This document shows, piece by piece, positions 31,357 to 42,541 of a stretch of DNA of 64,000 bases. The first letter of the stretch is position 1. Each line of letters starts with the position of its first letter. Below the pieces are notes generated by a model. That model did not search any database, had not been told where the DNA came from, and worked only from the letters and a program-made list of their open reading frames with translations. Origin of the DNA: an uncultured Eubacteriales bacterium (GTDB lineage Bacteria > Bacillota > Clostridia > Lachnospirales > Lachnospiraceae); the NCBI GenBank assembly GCA_951800645.1, contig CATOIK010000004.1:62001-126000 (forward strand), written 5' to 3'. The translations under genes were made by a program, and so were the position numbers.

Positions 31357-31752
31357 CTACCAAACAAATGCCAGAATTTCTCCGCCTACGCCCAACTGAC
31401 GAGCTTCCTTATCGGTAATCACGCCCTGGTTGGTGGAAATGATAGCGGTACCCAGGCCGCCCAGAACCTTCGGCAGATCTTCCTTGTTTGCGTATACACG
31501 CAGACCCGGCTTGGAAATTCTCTTGATGCCGCTGATAACCTTCTCGTTCTTGTCAGCGCCATATTTTAAGGTAATGCGGATGGTCTTGAATGCGCCATCC
31601 TCTACGATGTCATACTTCTGAACATAACCCTCTTTTACCAGAATGTCAGCAATAGCCAGCTTCATTCTGGAAGACGGTACATCTACTGTATCATGTTTTG
31701 CAGTGTTGGCGTTACGGATTCTTGTAAGCATATCTGCAATCGGATCACTCAT
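31357..31752 (-). CDS. rpsH: 30S ribosomal protein S8
   Basis: [38 protein letters not shown]. Confidence 0.98.
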   Translation of the reverse strand: MSDPIADMLTRIRNANTAKHDTVDVPSSRMKLAIADILVKEGYVQKYDIVEDGAFKTIRITLKYGADKNEKVISGIKRISKPGLRVYANKEDLPKVLGGLGTAIISTNQGVITDKEARQLGVGGEILAFVW

Positions 31753-32037
31753 AGTCATGATAGATATTCCTCCTTAATTGTTGTGGTGGTTTCCTGTTTG
31801 GACCTTGTCCACAGGAGCTGAGGCATCTTAAAAACCTGCGGTTTTCTCGATGTCGCTTGGCTTCCGAAAATGGTGCAATCAGGATAGTTCCCGCTGCACC
31901 GTTGGAAGCGGCGCTTTTGCGCCGGGAACCGTCCTGCGATTCCCATGAGATCTGCCAAGTGAGATTTCGCTCCTGCAAACAGGGCGTAATCTCCTTCATC
32001 AGCTTTCACTTCCAACTCCCTGGCTTAGTGCTGAACC

Positions 32038-32223
32038 TTACCAGCTTGCTTTCTTCACACCAGGGATCTGTCCCTTGTATGCTAATTCTCTGAAGCAGAT
32101 ACGGCAAATGCCATATTTTCTTAAATATGCATGCGGGCGTCCGCAGATTCTGCAGCGATTGTACTCTCTGGTGGAGAACTTCGCCGGACGCTGCTGCTTA
32201 ATCTTCATAGAAGTCTTTGCCAT
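32038..32223 (-). CDS. rpsN: 30S ribosomal protein S14 (zinc type)
   Basis: [48 protein letters not shown]. Confidence 0.98.
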   Translation of the reverse strand: MAKTSMKIKQQRPAKFSTREYNRCRICGRPHAYLRKYGICRICFRELAYKGQIPGVKKASW

Positions 32224-32238
32224 GGATCTTTCCTCCTG

Positions 32239-32778
32239 TTATTTTGCAAACGGCATGTTAAATAATGTCAACAGTTCACGAGCTTCTTCGTCAGTCTTTG
32301 CAGTAGTAACGAAGATGATGTCCATACCTCTTACCTTGTCTACCTTATCGTACTCGATCTCCGGGAAGATTAACTGCTCTTTGATGCCCAGAGCGTAGTT
32401 GCCGCGGCCATCAAATGCGTTAGGGTTCACACCGCGGAAGTCACGCACGCGGGGAAGTGCCAGGTTGATCAGACGATCAGCAAACTCATACATCTTCTCG
32501 CCGCGCAGGGTAACCTTACATCCGATCGGCATACCTTCTCTGATCTTGAAGTTTGCAACAGACTTTTTAGCTTTGGTAGTCACTGCCTTCTGGCCGGTGA
32601 TCAGCTCTAAGTCTCTAACTGCAGAGTCCAGAACCTTAGCGTTCTCTTTTGCTTCACCAACGCCCATGTTAATAACGATCTTATCTAACTTCGGGACTTC
32701 CATGATGTTCTTATATCCAAATTTCTTCATCAGAGCTTCAACCATCTCGCTCTGATACTGCTCTTTTAATCTAGCCAA
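32239..32778 (-). CDS. rplE: 50S ribosomal protein L5
   Basis: [32 protein letters not shown]. Confidence 0.98.
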   Translation of the reverse strand: MARLKEQYQSEMVEALMKKFGYKNIMEVPKLDKIVINMGVGEAKENAKVLDSAVRDLELITGQKAVTTKAKKSVANFKIREGMPIGCKVTLRGEKMYEFADRLINLALPRVRDFRGVNPNAFDGRGNYALGIKEQLIFPEIEYDKVDKVRGMDIIFVTTAKTDEEARELLTLFNMPFAK

Positions 32779-32800
32779 CTCTCGTTCCTCCTCTCTGCAA

Positions 32801-33100
32801 TTAGTCGATTACTTTACCGGTTGCCTTAGCAACACGGACTTTCTTGCCATCCTTCACTTCAAAGCCAACACGGGTTGCCTTACCGTCAACCACCAGCATA
32901 ACATTGGAAATGTCCATAGCAGCTTCCTGATGGATGATGCCGCCCTGGGGATTGCCTGCGCTGGGCTTAGAGTGCTTGGTAACCATGTTGCAGCCCTCAA
33001 CGGTAATCTTGCCGTCTTTTACCTGCAGCACCTTACCGGTTTTATCTTTATCTTTACCTGCGATAACCTTTACCAGATCATCTTTCTTAATTTTCTGCAC
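32801..33100 (-). CDS. rplX: 50S ribosomal protein L24
   Basis: [32 protein letters not shown]. Confidence 0.98.
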   Translation of the reverse strand: MQKIKKDDLVKVIAGKDKDKTGKVLQVKDGKITVEGCNMVTKHSKPSAGNPQGGIIHQEAAMDISNVMLVVDGKATRVGFEVKDGKKVRVAKATGKVID

Positions 33101-33114
33101 AGTCGGGCACCTCC

Positions 33115-33483
33115 TTACAGTACTTCCGGAGCCAGAGATACGATCTTCATAAACTGCTTCTCGCGTAACTCTCTTGCTACCGGCCCAAAGATACGAGTTC
33201 CTCTGGGGGTCTTGTCGTCTTTGATGATAACTGCTGCGTTCTCATCGAATTTGATGTAAGAACCGTCTTTACGACGTGCGCCTTTAACGGAACGCACAAC
33301 TACGGCCTTAACCACATCGCCCTTCTTTACAACGCCGCCTGGTGTTGCATCTTTAACGGAAGCAACGATGACATCACCGATATTTGCATATCTTCTGGTA
33401 GAGCCGCCCATAACGCGGATGCACAGTAACTCCTTTGCACCGGTGTTATCAGCAACTTTCAGTCTTGTCTCCTGCTGAATCAT
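33115..33483 (-). CDS. rplN: 50S ribosomal protein L14
   Basis: [39 protein letters not shown]. Confidence 0.98.
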   Translation of the reverse strand: MIQQETRLKVADNTGAKELLCIRVMGGSTRRYANIGDVIVASVKDATPGGVVKKGDVVKAVVVRSVKGARRKDGSYIKFDENAAVIIKDDKTPRGTRIFGPVARELREKQFMKIVSLAPEVL

Positions 33484-33590
33484 GCCTGATACTCCTTCCT
33501 TATTCGCTTAATTCTCGCTCATTTACGAGAACCGCTAACTCCGCTGCGCTTCATTTGCGCAGCCAAACGATATACTGTATCGTTTCTTAA

Positions 33591-33851
33591 TTATCTAGCC
33601 TTCTCGATAATCTCAACCAGTCTCCATCTCTTATCTTTAGACAGCGGTCTGGTCTCCATAACTTTTACGGTATCACCCTTGCCGCACTCGTTGTTCTCAT
33701 CGTGTGCTTTTAATTTAACAGTCTTCTTAACGATCTTACCGTATAAAGGATGCTTAACGTGGTCTTCGATTGCAACTACGATGGTCTTATCCATCTTGTC
33801 GCTTACAACTTTACCAACGCGGGTTTTTCTTAAATTTCTCTCCACGGTCAT
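33591..33851 (-). CDS. rpsQ: 30S ribosomal protein S17
   Basis: [39 protein letters not shown]. Confidence 0.98.
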   Translation of the reverse strand: MTVERNLRKTRVGKVVSDKMDKTIVVAIEDHVKHPLYGKIVKKTVKLKAHDENNECGKGDTVKVMETRPLSKDKRWRLVEIIEKAR

Positions 33852-33864
33852 GTCTGCTCCTCTC

Positions 33865-34080
33865 CTATGCCAGCTTAGACTTCTCAGTAATAACAGTCTG
33901 AATTCTGGCGATATTCTTGCGAACCTCTTTGATTCTGCTGGTATTATCTAACTGATTGGTTGCATTCTGGAATCTCAAATTGAAAAGTTCCTTCTTTGCA
34001 GCTACTAATTCTGCGTTCAGCTCTGAAGCTGATTTTGCCTTTAAGCTTTCTACGTATTTATTAGTTTTCACTGTTATCAC
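33865..34080 (-). CDS. rpmC: 50S ribosomal protein L29
   Basis: [45 protein letters not shown]. Confidence 0.97.
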   Translation of the reverse strand: MITVKTNKYVESLKAKSASELNAELVAAKKELFNLRFQNATNQLDNTSRIKEVRKNIARIQTVITEKSKLA

Positions 34081-34492
34081 CGCCTTCTAAATCTGCCTTA
34101 GCAACGATCTTGCACTTGCAGGGTAACTTGTGCATAGCCAGACGCAATGCCTCGCGTGCGGTCTCTTCCGGAACGCCAGCGATCTCGAACATTACTCTGC
34201 CCGGTTTAACAACTGCAACCCAGTACTCCAGAGCACCTTTACCGGAACCCATACGAGTCTCAGCCGGTTTTGCAGTTACTGGTTTGTCCGGGAAAATCTT
34301 AATCCAGACTTTACCGCCACGCTTAATGTAACGGGTCATAGCCACACGGGCTGCCTCGATCTGGTTGGACTTGATCCAGCACGGCTCAGCGGCCACCAGG
34401 CCGAACTCACCATAGTTAATTTTATTTCCTCTTAAAGCTTTACCGGTCATGGTTCCGCGGAACTGTTTACGGCGCTTTACTCTCTTAGGCAT
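34061..34492 (-). CDS. rplP: 50S ribosomal protein L16
   Basis: [34 protein letters not shown]. Confidence 0.98.
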   Translation of the reverse strand: MPKRVKRRKQFRGTMTGKALRGNKINYGEFGLVAAEPCWIKSNQIEAARVAMTRYIKRGGKVWIKIFPDKPVTAKPAETRMGSGKGALEYWVAVVKPGRVMFEIAGVPEETAREALRLAMHKLPCKCKIVAKADLEGGDNSEN

Positions 34493-34497
34493 TAACA

Positions 34498-35154
34498 TTA
34501 TTTATCGCTCCCTTCCTTTTTTCCCTTAGTAGGAAGAACTTCGCCCTTGTAGATCCAAACCTTAACGCCCAGCTTGCCGTAGGTGGTATCTGCCTCAGCG
34601 AAACCATAGTCAATATCTGCTCTTAATGTCTGTAACGGAATAGTACCCTCGCTGTAGAACTCGGTACGGGCAATATCTGCACCGCCAAGACGGCCGCCTA
34701 CAGCAGTCTTGATACCTTTAACGCCAGCCTTCATGGAACGGCCCATGGTAGACTTCATAGCGCGGCGGAAGGATACACGGTTTTCCAACTGCTGAGCAAT
34801 GCTCTCAGCTACTAACTGTGCGTCCCGATCCGGTCTCTTGATCTCTTTGATGTCGATAAATACTTTCTTATCGGTCAGCTTCTGAACCTCGCCTTTCAGC
34901 TTCTCGATCTCTGCGCCGCCTTTACCGATTACAAAGCCCGGCTTTGCGGTGAAGATGATGATCTTAACACGATCAGACGCTCTCTCGATCTCGATTTTGG
35001 AGATTCCTGCGCTGTACAGTCTCTTCTTTAAGAAGGTACGGATGTTGTAATCCTCTACCAGGCAATCAGCGAAGTTGCCTTCAGCATACCATTTGGAATC
35101 CCAGTCTTTAATAACACCGACTCTTAAGCCGTGTGGATTAACTTTCTGTCCCAT
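34498..35154 (-). CDS. rpsC: 30S ribosomal protein S3
   Basis: [32 protein letters not shown]. Confidence 0.98.
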   Translation of the reverse strand: MGQKVNPHGLRVGVIKDWDSKWYAEGNFADCLVEDYNIRTFLKKRLYSAGISKIEIERASDRVKIIIFTAKPGFVIGKGGAEIEKLKGEVQKLTDKKVFIDIKEIKRPDRDAQLVAESIAQQLENRVSFRRAMKSTMGRSMKAGVKGIKTAVGGRLGGADIARTEFYSEGTIPLQTLRADIDYGFAEADTTYGKLGVKVWIYKGEVLPTKGKKEGSDK

Positions 35155-35163
35155 ATTTGCCTC

Positions 35164-35550
35164 CTATCTCTCATTAAGCACGATGGTGATGTGGCTGTTT
35201 CTCTTCTCGATTCTGTAAGCCCGGCCCTGTGCTCTCGGTTTTACTCTCTTCATGGTCGGCGCCTTGTTAGCGTAGCACTCCTCTACATACAGGTTAGCCG
35301 GATCCATGTTATTGTTGTTCTCAGCGTTTGCGATAGCTGATTCAAGTAATTTCTTAATTAAAGAAGAAGCATATCTGGGATTGTAGGTTACAATACCAAG
35401 TGCGGTCTGCACATCTTTGCCTCTGATGGCATCTAATACGAAGCATGCCTTCTGAACAGATACCCGTGCATAAGACAACTTAGCGCTCGGTCTGGTGTCC
35501 TTCTGGGCATTTCTCTCTCTCTTAATCTGACTTCTATGTCCTTTAGCCAT
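35164..35550 (-). CDS. rplV: 50S ribosomal protein L22
   Basis: AKLSYARVSVQKACFVLDAIRGKDVQTALGIV. Confidence 0.98.
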   Translation of the reverse strand: MAKGHRSQIKRERNAQKDTRPSAKLSYARVSVQKACFVLDAIRGKDVQTALGIVTYNPRYASSLIKKLLESAIANAENNNNMDPANLYVEECYANKAPTMKRVKPRAQGRAYRIEKRNSHITIVLNER

Positions 35551-35579
35551 TGCTAATAACCTCCTTTCAATCCTGACGA

Positions 35580-35858
35580 TTATCGTTTGGATTTCTTCTC
35601 GTCTTTTCCATGTCCTCTGTAAGTTCTGGTAGCTACGAACTCACCCAGTTTGTGGCCAACCATATCCTCAGTAACATATACCGGAACATGCTTTCTGCCA
35701 TCATGAACTGCGATTGTATGTCCAACCATCTGCGGGAAGATTGTGGAACGGCGGGACCAGGTCTTGATTACCTGATGCTGTCCTGCTGCGTTCATTGCGT
35801 CAACCTTTTTCAGTAAGTGCGCATCTGCAAATGGTCCTTTTTTTAATGAGCGTGCCAT
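35580..35858 (-). CDS. rpsS: 30S ribosomal protein S19
   Basis: [54 protein letters not shown]. Confidence 0.98.
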   Translation of the reverse strand: MARSLKKGPFADAHLLKKVDAMNAAGQHQVIKTWSRRSTIFPQMVGHTIAVHDGRKHVPVYVTEDMVGHKLGEFVATRTYRGHGKDEKKSKR

Positions 35859-35876
35859 AGGTTTAAATCCTCCTTA

Positions 35877-36722
35877 TTATTTAATGGTCTTTCCGTCGCG
35901 TCTTCTTACAATCAGCTTATTGGACTGTTTGTTTTTCTTTCTGGTCTTCAGTCCCAGAGCAGGCTTGCCCCAAGGAGTAGACGGACCCGGACGGCCGATA
36001 CCGGTCTTACCTTCACCACCACCGTGGGGATGGTCATTCGGGTTCATAACGGAACCGCGAACTGTCGGACGGATACCCATGTGACGCTTTCTACCAGCCT
36101 TACCGATGTTGATCAGGTTGTGGTCGCCGTTGCCAACTACACCGATGGTAGCGCGGCAGATAATCGGAACCATTCTCATCTCGCCGGAAGGAAGTCTTAA
36201 GGTTGCATATTTACCTTCTTTAGCCATTAACTGAGCAGCGTTGCCAGCGGAACGAACCAGCTGACCGCCCTTGCCCGGATACAGCTCAATGTTGTGAATC
36301 TGCGCACCAACCGGAATGTTAGCCAGCGGTAAGCAGTTACCCACCTTAGCCTCTGCATGCTCACCACTCATAACCTTCATGCCGTTGGTTAAGCCTGCCG
36401 GAGCCAGGATGTAGGACTTCTCGCCGTCTGCGTAGCAGATTAAAGCGATGTTAGCAGTTCTGTTGGGATCGTACTCGATACCGATAACAGTTGCCGGAAT
36501 GCCGTCCTTTGCATTTCTCTTAAAGTCGATGATTCTGTATTTTCTTCTGGAACCGCCGCCACGGTGTCTCACAGTGATCTTACCCTGGTTGTTACGGCCA
36601 GCGTTCTTCTTTAAAGAAGTAACCAGAGACTTCTCCGGGGTGGACTTAGTGATCTCACTGAAGTCAGAACCGGTCATGTGTCTTCTGGAAGGTGTATATG
36701 GGGTATATGTTTTAATTCCCAT
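35877..36722 (-). CDS. rplB: 50S ribosomal protein L2
   Basis: [33 protein letters not shown]...[19 protein letters not shown]. Confidence 0.98.
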   Translation of the reverse strand: MGIKTYTPYTPSRRHMTGSDFSEITKSTPEKSLVTSLKKNAGRNNQGKITVRHRGGGSRRKYRIIDFKRNAKDGIPATVIGIEYDPNRTANIALICYADGEKSYILAPAGLTNGMKVMSGEHAEAKVGNCLPLANIPVGAQIHNIELYPGKGGQLVRSAGNAAQLMAKEGKYATLRLPSGEMRMVPIICRATIGVVGNGDHNLINIGKAGRKRHMGIRPTVRGSVMNPNDHPHGGGEGKTGIGRPGPSTPWGKPALGLKTRKKNKQSNKLIVRRRDGKTIK

Positions 36723-36956
36723 GATTCAAACTCCTTTCAATTCCGTACACGACTTATTTCAGCATTTTGCAACGCCTCCGCGTGTATCTCTTTATCACAG
36801 CGCGATATAGGTGTTATTTGTCATCCCGCTGTATAGCTTCATTTTTCATCATCCGCTCAACTAAGCTCAACCTTCGCCTTCGGTTCGGTTTCACCAAGTT
36901 CCGGGATGGGCTTTTACACTAAACTCGCACACTGCGTGCTCATTAAGTGCGGAACC

Positions 36957-37256
36957 TTACAGACCTGCGAAGATTTCGATCTCTTTGCTGTCCTCGGTCA
37001 ACTGAACGATTGCCTTCTTGGTAGCTGCGGTCTTACCAAAGGTCATGCCGCGTCTCTTGTTCTTGCCGTCCATGTTCATGGTGTTTACACTTTTCACTTT
37101 GGTTCCCGGAAACATTTTCTCAACTGCTTCTTTGATCATGCTCTTGTTAGCCTCGGTGTGAACCAGGAAAGTGTATTTCTTCTCTGCCATAGCATTCATG
37201 CTCTTCTCGGTAACTACCGGTTTGAGGATGACATCGTAGTACTGAATGTTTGCCAT
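36957..37256 (-). CDS. rplW: 50S ribosomal protein L23
   Basis: [44 protein letters not shown]. Confidence 0.98.
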   Translation of the reverse strand: MANIQYYDVILKPVVTEKSMNAMAEKKYTFLVHTEANKSMIKEAVEKMFPGTKVKSVNTMNMDGKNKRRGMTFGKTAATKKAIVQLTEDSKEIEIFAGL

Positions 37257-37876
37257 TATGCGTACACCTCCTCGATATTTGCAACAGCGGTCTTGGTAGC
37301 CACTACCGTGTTGTATTTCAGAATGTCATATACATTGATGGTATTGACATAAGCGGTCTTTACAGTCGGGATGTTCTTAGCGGACTTAACAACATTGTCG
37401 CTGTCCTCGCCAACCACTACCAGAGCCTTCTGAACCTTTAAGTTGTTCAGTACATTCTGGAACTTCTTGGTCTTGATCTCGTCTAACTTTAACTCATCCA
37501 CAACGATGAACTTGTTTTCCTGAACGCGGCTGGTCAGAGCAGACTTCAGAGCAGCTCTCTTTTCCTTCTTGTTCAGGGTGATAGTGTAATCTCTGGGGGT
37601 CGGAGCGAATACTACGCCGCCGCCGGTCCACTGAGGAGCTCTGGTTGAACCCTGACGAGCATGTCCGGTTCCTTTCTGTCTCCACGGTTTTCTTCCGCCG
37701 CCGGATACCTCAGAACGGGTTTTTGCTTTCTGGGTGCCCTGACGCTTATTAGCAAGCTGTGCAACTACTGCCATGTGTACCAGATGCTCATTGACCTCTA
37801 CACCGAATACAGCGTCGTTTAAATCCATCTTGCCAACTTCATTGCCTTCCATATTGTAAACAGATACATTTGCCAT
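37256..37876 (-). CDS. rplD: 50S ribosomal protein L4
   Basis: [45 protein letters not shown]. Confidence 0.98.
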   Translation of the reverse strand: MANVSVYNMEGNEVGKMDLNDAVFGVEVNEHLVHMAVVAQLANKRQGTQKAKTRSEVSGGGRKPWRQKGTGHARQGSTRAPQWTGGGVVFAPTPRDYTITLNKKEKRAALKSALTSRVQENKFIVVDELKLDEIKTKKFQNVLNNLKVQKALVVVGEDSDNVVKSAKNIPTVKTAYVNTINVYDILKYNTVVATKTAVANIEEVYA

Positions 37877-37907
37877 TTAAGTGTTCCTCCTTTCTCGTCA
37901 AAGCCGA

Positions 37908-38537
37908 TTAGGCTTTCACTGTTTCTTTGATCGTTACTAAAGATTTCTTCGGTCCCGGAACAGCGCCCTTTACCAGAAGCAGGTTGTTTTCAACATCAAC
38001 CTTAACGATCTCAAGGTTCTGTACGGTTACCTGTTTGCTGCCCATGTGACCCGGCATCTTTTTGCCCTTGAATACCTTGCTGGGGTCGGAACATGCACCG
38101 TTGGAACCAGCGTGACGATGGTACTTAGAACCGTGAGCCATCGGTCCGCGGGACTGGCCATGTCTCTTGATGGCGCCCTGGAAACCTTTACCCTTGGAAA
38201 CAGCAGTTGCATCGATCTTGTCGCCTGCAGCGAAGATGTCTGCCTTGATTTCGTCCTTTACAGAGTAGTCCTCTGCATTGTCGAAACGGAACTCTCTAAC
38301 AAATCTCTTGTAAGCGACACCTGCTTTGTCGAAGTGTCCCTTTAACGGTTTGTTAACTAATTTTTCTCTCTTGTCAACAAAGCCAACCTGTACGGCCTTG
38401 TAGCCATCGTTCTCCTCAGTCTTAACCTGGGTTACCACGCAGGGACCAGCCTGAAGAACGGTTACCGGAACTAATACACCGTCTTCATTGAAGATCTGGG
38501 TCATTCCGACTTTAGTAGCTAAGATAGCTTTCTTCAT
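37908..38537 (-). CDS. rplC: 50S ribosomal protein L3
   Basis: [35 protein letters not shown]. Confidence 0.98.
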   Translation of the reverse strand: MKKAILATKVGMTQIFNEDGVLVPVTVLQAGPCVVTQVKTEENDGYKAVQVGFVDKREKLVNKPLKGHFDKAGVAYKRFVREFRFDNAEDYSVKDEIKADIFAAGDKIDATAVSKGKGFQGAIKRHGQSRGPMAHGSKYHRHAGSNGACSDPSKVFKGKKMPGHMGSKQVTVQNLEIVKVDVENNLLLVKGAVPGPKKSLVTIKETVKA

Positions 38538-38587
38538 TTCTTTTCCTCCTTACAGCGGATTACCGTAACCGGCAATCATACTAAAGC

Positions 38588-38905
38588 TTATTTCTGTTTC
38601 ATTTTGATGTCGATATACACACCAGCCGGCATTTCCAACTTAGACAGAGCGTCTACCGTCTTCTGGCTCGGAGTGGTAATATCGATAAGTCTTTTGTGAG
38701 TTCTCTGCTCGAACTGCTCTCTGGAATCTTTGTACTTGTGAACTGCACGCAGAATCGTTACTACCTCTTTCTTGGTGGGTAACGGTACCGGACCGCTCAC
38801 CTGAGCTCCCGTCTTCTTTACGGTCTCGATGATTTTTCCAGCAGACTGATCAACCAACTGATGATCATAAGCCTTCAATGTGATTCTCATTACTTGACTT
38901 GCCAT
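38588..38905 (-). CDS. rpsJ: 30S ribosomal protein S10
   Basis: [48 protein letters not shown]; start adjusted from ORF track. Confidence 0.98.
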   Translation of the reverse strand: MASQVMRITLKAYDHQLVDQSAGKIIETVKKTGAQVSGPVPLPTKKEVVTILRAVHKYKDSREQFEQRTHKRLIDITTPSQKTVDALSKLEMPAGVYIDIKMKQK

Positions 38906-39142
38906 AAAAAAAGTCGCCTCCTTTTCGCACTTTTGGGTTAAGTACGACAAGCGGTGACTGTACACATCTCCGTGTGTGTCATAGCAGACTCACACTGCGT
39001 TACTGCATTTACCTTCGTTCCTACAGCTGTTAAATTGGTACAGTGACTTGTCGTCAGTTTCCTAACTTGACATTCGCTCCACGGAAAACCTGCCATTTGG
39101 CAGCAACCTCACGCTTCACAGCTATCATGTCACAGCTTTTCT
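38906..39142 (-). promoter_or_regulatory. S10 operon 5' leader (~230 nt, structured)
   Basis: Long untranslated leader between promoter and rpsJ with CTGCCA/TGGCAG hairpin. Confidence 0.5.
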
Positions 39143-39171
39143 AATATATCATGGATTCCAAAGAAATGCAA
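39143..39171 (-). promoter_or_regulatory. S10 operon promoter
   Basis: TTGCAT-N17-TATATT on minus. Confidence 0.7.
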
Positions 39172-39294
39172 GTGTTTTTTTTATTTTTCTTGTGCGGCCA
39201 GATAGAGACAGGACGCAGCAGTTTTTCTTCCTGCTGCGCCCTGTTTCTTCCTATTATAGTGCTTCTTTTTATATGGCTTCTTTTCAGCCAGTGC

Positions 39295-40662
39295 TTAATC
39301 CCAGTAATCCCAGTCCGGCTCAATCGGAGCGTTGTAGGTTCTGTCATCTGCACTCTCCCCATCCTCCTCTAAGAGGATGCCGCTGCTATTGACCTTGTAC
39401 TTAATGCCGTCACTGTCCTTTACAGTGGTGTTCCGGGCAATCCGTCCGGAAGAATTTACTACATAATTATTACTGCCAATGGTAATCACCTCATACCGGG
39501 TGCCGGACTCTGCCTTCTGCAGACGGCCCATATAATATAAGTAATTATCATGTACGCCGGTGTAGCCCCGTCCGGTATTTGTAAAATAATACTGTCTGGT
39601 CTCTCCACTATCGTCAATGTAGAATTTGCCCTTCAGCATACTGCTCTGTTCTCTGGTTCCGAAGTAGTAGGAGGTGTAGGTTTCTTCATTGCTTCCAATG
39701 TAAACCTTCTGCAGTCCATACACCGGTACACCGTTGTTTCCAAACAGATAAGTATTTCCGCCGATTTTCTCCAAATCCTTGGTAGAGGCAGTACCCTTGT
39801 CCGGCCCAACTTTCGGGATCCCCTTGTTGTTAAAGTAGAACCACTCTACATCATTCTCATACTGACTCTGAAGGTCCTCCGGCGGCTCTGTGGAATACCA
39901 TCCGGTACGAACCTGTCCATTTTCATTTACAAAGCGGTAATCCTCGATGTTATCCGAATCAGTTCCATTTACGCATACCCAACCGGTCTGCATGGCGCCG
40001 TCCTCTGCCAGGCAGTAATAAACGCCGTTGATGCGCTTCTGCTTAAAGTTATCATCGTCATCATTCGGAACTACCTTCTTGCCGTTGGTGCCGAAGTAGA
40101 ACCAGTAACGGCCATCATCGTCCGAGGTGTCAAAGGGGCCGTTTTGCTCCTCCTCATGGTAATCCTCATTCGGGCGATACAGCTTCTGCCAGCCGGTCTG
40201 CATAACGCCAGATTCATCACAGTAGTACATGTCGTCCAAAATCCAGCCAGTCTGCATGACACCGTTGCTGTCAAAGTAGTACCAGGAACCGTTAATCTGC
40301 TCCCACCGCTCCTTGATACATTTTCCGGTGCTGTTAAAGTAATACCAGTCATAGCCGGAGGGGTTGTCTGCATTTGTTACCTGCAGCCATTTTCCCGCCA
40401 CCATAATGCCGTTGGCGTCCACATAGTAGTCGTCTCCGTCTACCCAGGTGTCTACTGCCATGACGCCATTTCCGTTTATATATCTCCACAGACCGTCATT
40501 TCCCTGCTGCCATACATTGTACTGGCGGTTTCCGGCTGCATTATAATATGCCCAGTTGTTTCCTTCCTGCACCCAGCCTGCCGCTGCCATTGCCGTAATT
40601 CCGGCTGTGCCAAGGCTCATGACTGCTGTCAGGACAAGGACTGCCCAACCATGTTTTTTCAT
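39295..40662 (-). CDS. secreted cell-wall-binding (choline-binding-type) repeat protein
   Basis: Signal peptide MKKHGWAVLVLTAVMSLGTAGITAMAAAGW; repeats GWVQEGNNWAYYNAAGN..., GSWYYFDSNGVMQTGW. Confidence 0.9.
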   Translation of the reverse strand: MKKHGWAVLVLTAVMSLGTAGITAMAAAGWVQEGNNWAYYNAAGNRQYNVWQQGNDGLWRYINGNGVMAVDTWVDGDDYYVDANGIMVAGKWLQVTNADNPSGYDWYYFNSTGKCIKERWEQINGSWYYFDSNGVMQTGWILDDMYYCDESGVMQTGWQKLYRPNEDYHEEEQNGPFDTSDDDGRYWFYFGTNGKKVVPNDDDDNFKQKRINGVYYCLAEDGAMQTGWVCVNGTDSDNIEDYRFVNENGQVRTGWYSTEPPEDLQSQYENDVEWFYFNNKGIPKVGPDKGTASTKDLEKIGGNTYLFGNNGVPVYGLQKVYIGSNEETYTSYYFGTREQSSMLKGKFYIDDSGETRQYYFTNTGRGYTGVHDNYLYYMGRLQKAESGTRYEVITIGSNNYVVNSSGRIARNTTVKDSDGIKYKVNSSGILLEEDGESADDRTYNAPIEPDWDYWD

Positions 40663-40969
40663 AGTAACATGCTCCTTTACCTCATTCCGTAGTATATCTA
40701 TCTTTCATTTTATCAAGATATAGTCAATATGTTCTAGATACAAAAACTCCACTTTGATTTAAAACTAGAAAAGATAGGAACTATTCACTTATTTTATAAT
40801 AATCGGAAATTATAAAAAATGCAATACCTTACCGCTGCCTTTTTACAATTTCAAGGAAATGTGCCATATGTAAATAACTACCGCTTCTTGCCAGCCTAAC
40901 AACCTAGAGCCCGGATTCTATAATATATCTTCTGGCATATCTCGCTTTAAAAGCTTATCCGAGGATATT

Positions 40970-40999
40970 CTAAGCAACCTTTTTCAACTCACTTGCCAT
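40970..40999 (-). pseudogene. 9-codon remnant ORF (MASELKKVA*), possible 5' end of a deleted second recombinase
   Basis: ATGGCAAGTGAGTTGAAAAAGGTTGCTTAG; overlaps the stop of the preceding 17-aa ORF. Confidence 0.35.
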
Positions 41000-41042
41000 C
41001 AGTATCAATCTCCTCTTTTTGTTTTCGAACTTCCTCAATCAT
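40989..41042 (-). CDS. 17-aa ORF coupled to recombinase stop (ATGA overlap)
   Basis: MIEEVRKQKEEIDTDGK; ATG overlaps recombinase TGA. Confidence 0.35.
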   Translation of the reverse strand: MIEEVRKQKEEIDTDGK

Positions 41043-42541
41043 AAATTCCACTCTATCTGCATATGATCATTACCAAACAAACTTATTTTACGAATATAAG
41101 CTCTGGCGACCATGCGTTTATCTTCAAAACTCAGTTTTGAAAAATCAAGCATAGGGATTTTCATCTGGCATTCCCGGTTAATTTCTGCTTCTATTTCGGC
41201 TTTCTCCATAGCTCGTTTTTCTATTTCCTGATTTAAAATTTTTAATGTTGTTTTACTCATATCACCAGTTCCAATAATATGAAGAAAATTCCCCAGTTCT
41301 TCCTCCAACTTAATTAGTCGAAGCTGTTTTTGAGGATCGATAGCAAAAGATTCCGTACCTATGATTGCTGCTATTGATTCATTTCTTTTGTTTTCTTCAA
41401 TAATTTTAATAAGCTGCTCTTCAACCAAATTCTCAAGCATATTATAATCATAATGGCAGGCTTTCCCTTTACTACAATTTCCTTCTCTTTTTTGAGAACA
41501 GTATGCGTACTTATGAACTACTCCAGTTTTCTTACTTTTGTATTGAGAACCAGTAAGGCTATACCCGCAAAATCCACATTTACACAAGCCTAGAAGCCAA
41601 GATATTTTTCCAGTTCCTCTACGCCGGTCGTGCTTTTTTCGCTTTGCTTTTTCTTGACACCCTATCCACACTTTTGAATCAATATACCCTTCCCATACAG
41701 CAACAGATGCCCTTATGTCCCCGCCCTGCTTTTTAACAAGCAAGCATCCATGCTCTCCGGTCCACAATTCCGGCTGTGAAGTAATAATATATCCCTTCTC
41801 TTTGAAGTATTGATATAAGGTCAAATCTGCCCGCACCGGTGCAGTATTTTGTATGCGTCTCGACACCATCATTGCACTCCATCTTTTTCCTCTCGCAGTC
41901 AAAATATTATTCTGATTAAGAGTATCTCTTATCGTTCCAAGAGAAGAATTTTCTTCATAATAGTATGTATTCATTATGTAAATATTGATTTGCATATCTC
42001 CGTTTGCTTTTACTGATGATATTGAATGTCCAAACGCTTCCTGCTCTTTTATATTATTAAACCCATATGGTGCCGGCCCCGAGACCCAATACCCACGCTT
42101 AACACGAGCTTCCACATTATCCAAAATTCTGGCTGATATATTCTGTCGCTCTAATCTGGCTATAATTGCCAAAGAGGACATCATATACTCTCCCATAGGT
42201 GTCGTTGTATCAAACGGTTCCGTAGCAGATGTAAACCCCACATGATAACGCTGAAAGAAATCAATAAGGCCAAAAAACTCGTACATGGACATCCTGGACA
42301 AACGATCCAAGCGATATACAACAATCTTGTTAATGACTCCTCTCTCCACATCCCGGAACAGGCGCTGTAACTCCGGACGCTTCATGGTGCTTCCCGACCA
42401 TCCCGGATCACTATAATATCGAATCTCATTGCTACACAAGGGCTTGGCTATATCAAACTGTGTCTGGATAGATAAACTATCCTCTTTTTCGACAGACTGT
42501 CTGGCATAAATAGCATCATATTTTTTCACCTCAGCTATCAT
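41039..42541 (-). CDS. large serine recombinase (resolvase N-term, recombinase domain, zinc ribbon, coiled coil)
   Basis: YDAIYARQSVEKEDSLSIQTQFDIAK...YYSDPGWSGSTMKRPELQRLFRDVERGVINKIVVYRLDRLSR...; CKCGFCGYSL Zn ribbon. Confidence 0.95.
   Translation of the reverse strand: MIAEVKKYDAIYARQSVEKEDSLSIQTQFDIAKPLCSNEIRYYSDPGWSGSTMKRPELQRLFRDVERGVINKIVVYRLDRLSRMSMYEFFGLIDFFQRYHVGFTSATEPFDTTTPMGEYMMSSLAIIARLERQNISARILDNVEARVKRGYWVSGPAPYGFNNIKEQEAFGHSISSVKANGDMQINIYIMNTYYYEENSSLGTIRDTLNQNNILTARGKRWSAMMVSRRIQNTAPVRADLTLYQYFKEKGYIITSQPELWTGEHGCLLVKKQGGDIRASVAVWEGYIDSKVWIGCQEKAKRKKHDRRRGTGKISWLLGLCKCGFCGYSLTGSQYKSKKTGVVHKYAYCSQKREGNCSKGKACHYDYNMLENLVEEQLIKIIEENKRNESIAAIIGTESFAIDPQKQLRLIKLEEELGNFLHIIGTGDMSKTTLKILNQEIEKRAMEKAEIEAEINRECQMKIPMLDFSKLSFEDKRMVARAYIRKISLFGNDHMQIEWNL

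Noticed and set aside
31745-31999. 84/86-aa ORFs in the rpsN-rpsH spacer as genes
   Set aside because: Composition not protein-like, sequence dominated by helices; treated as a structured spacer
39550-40692. 380-aa plus-strand ORF
   Set aside because: Antisense shadow of the cell-wall-binding repeat protein 39295-40662
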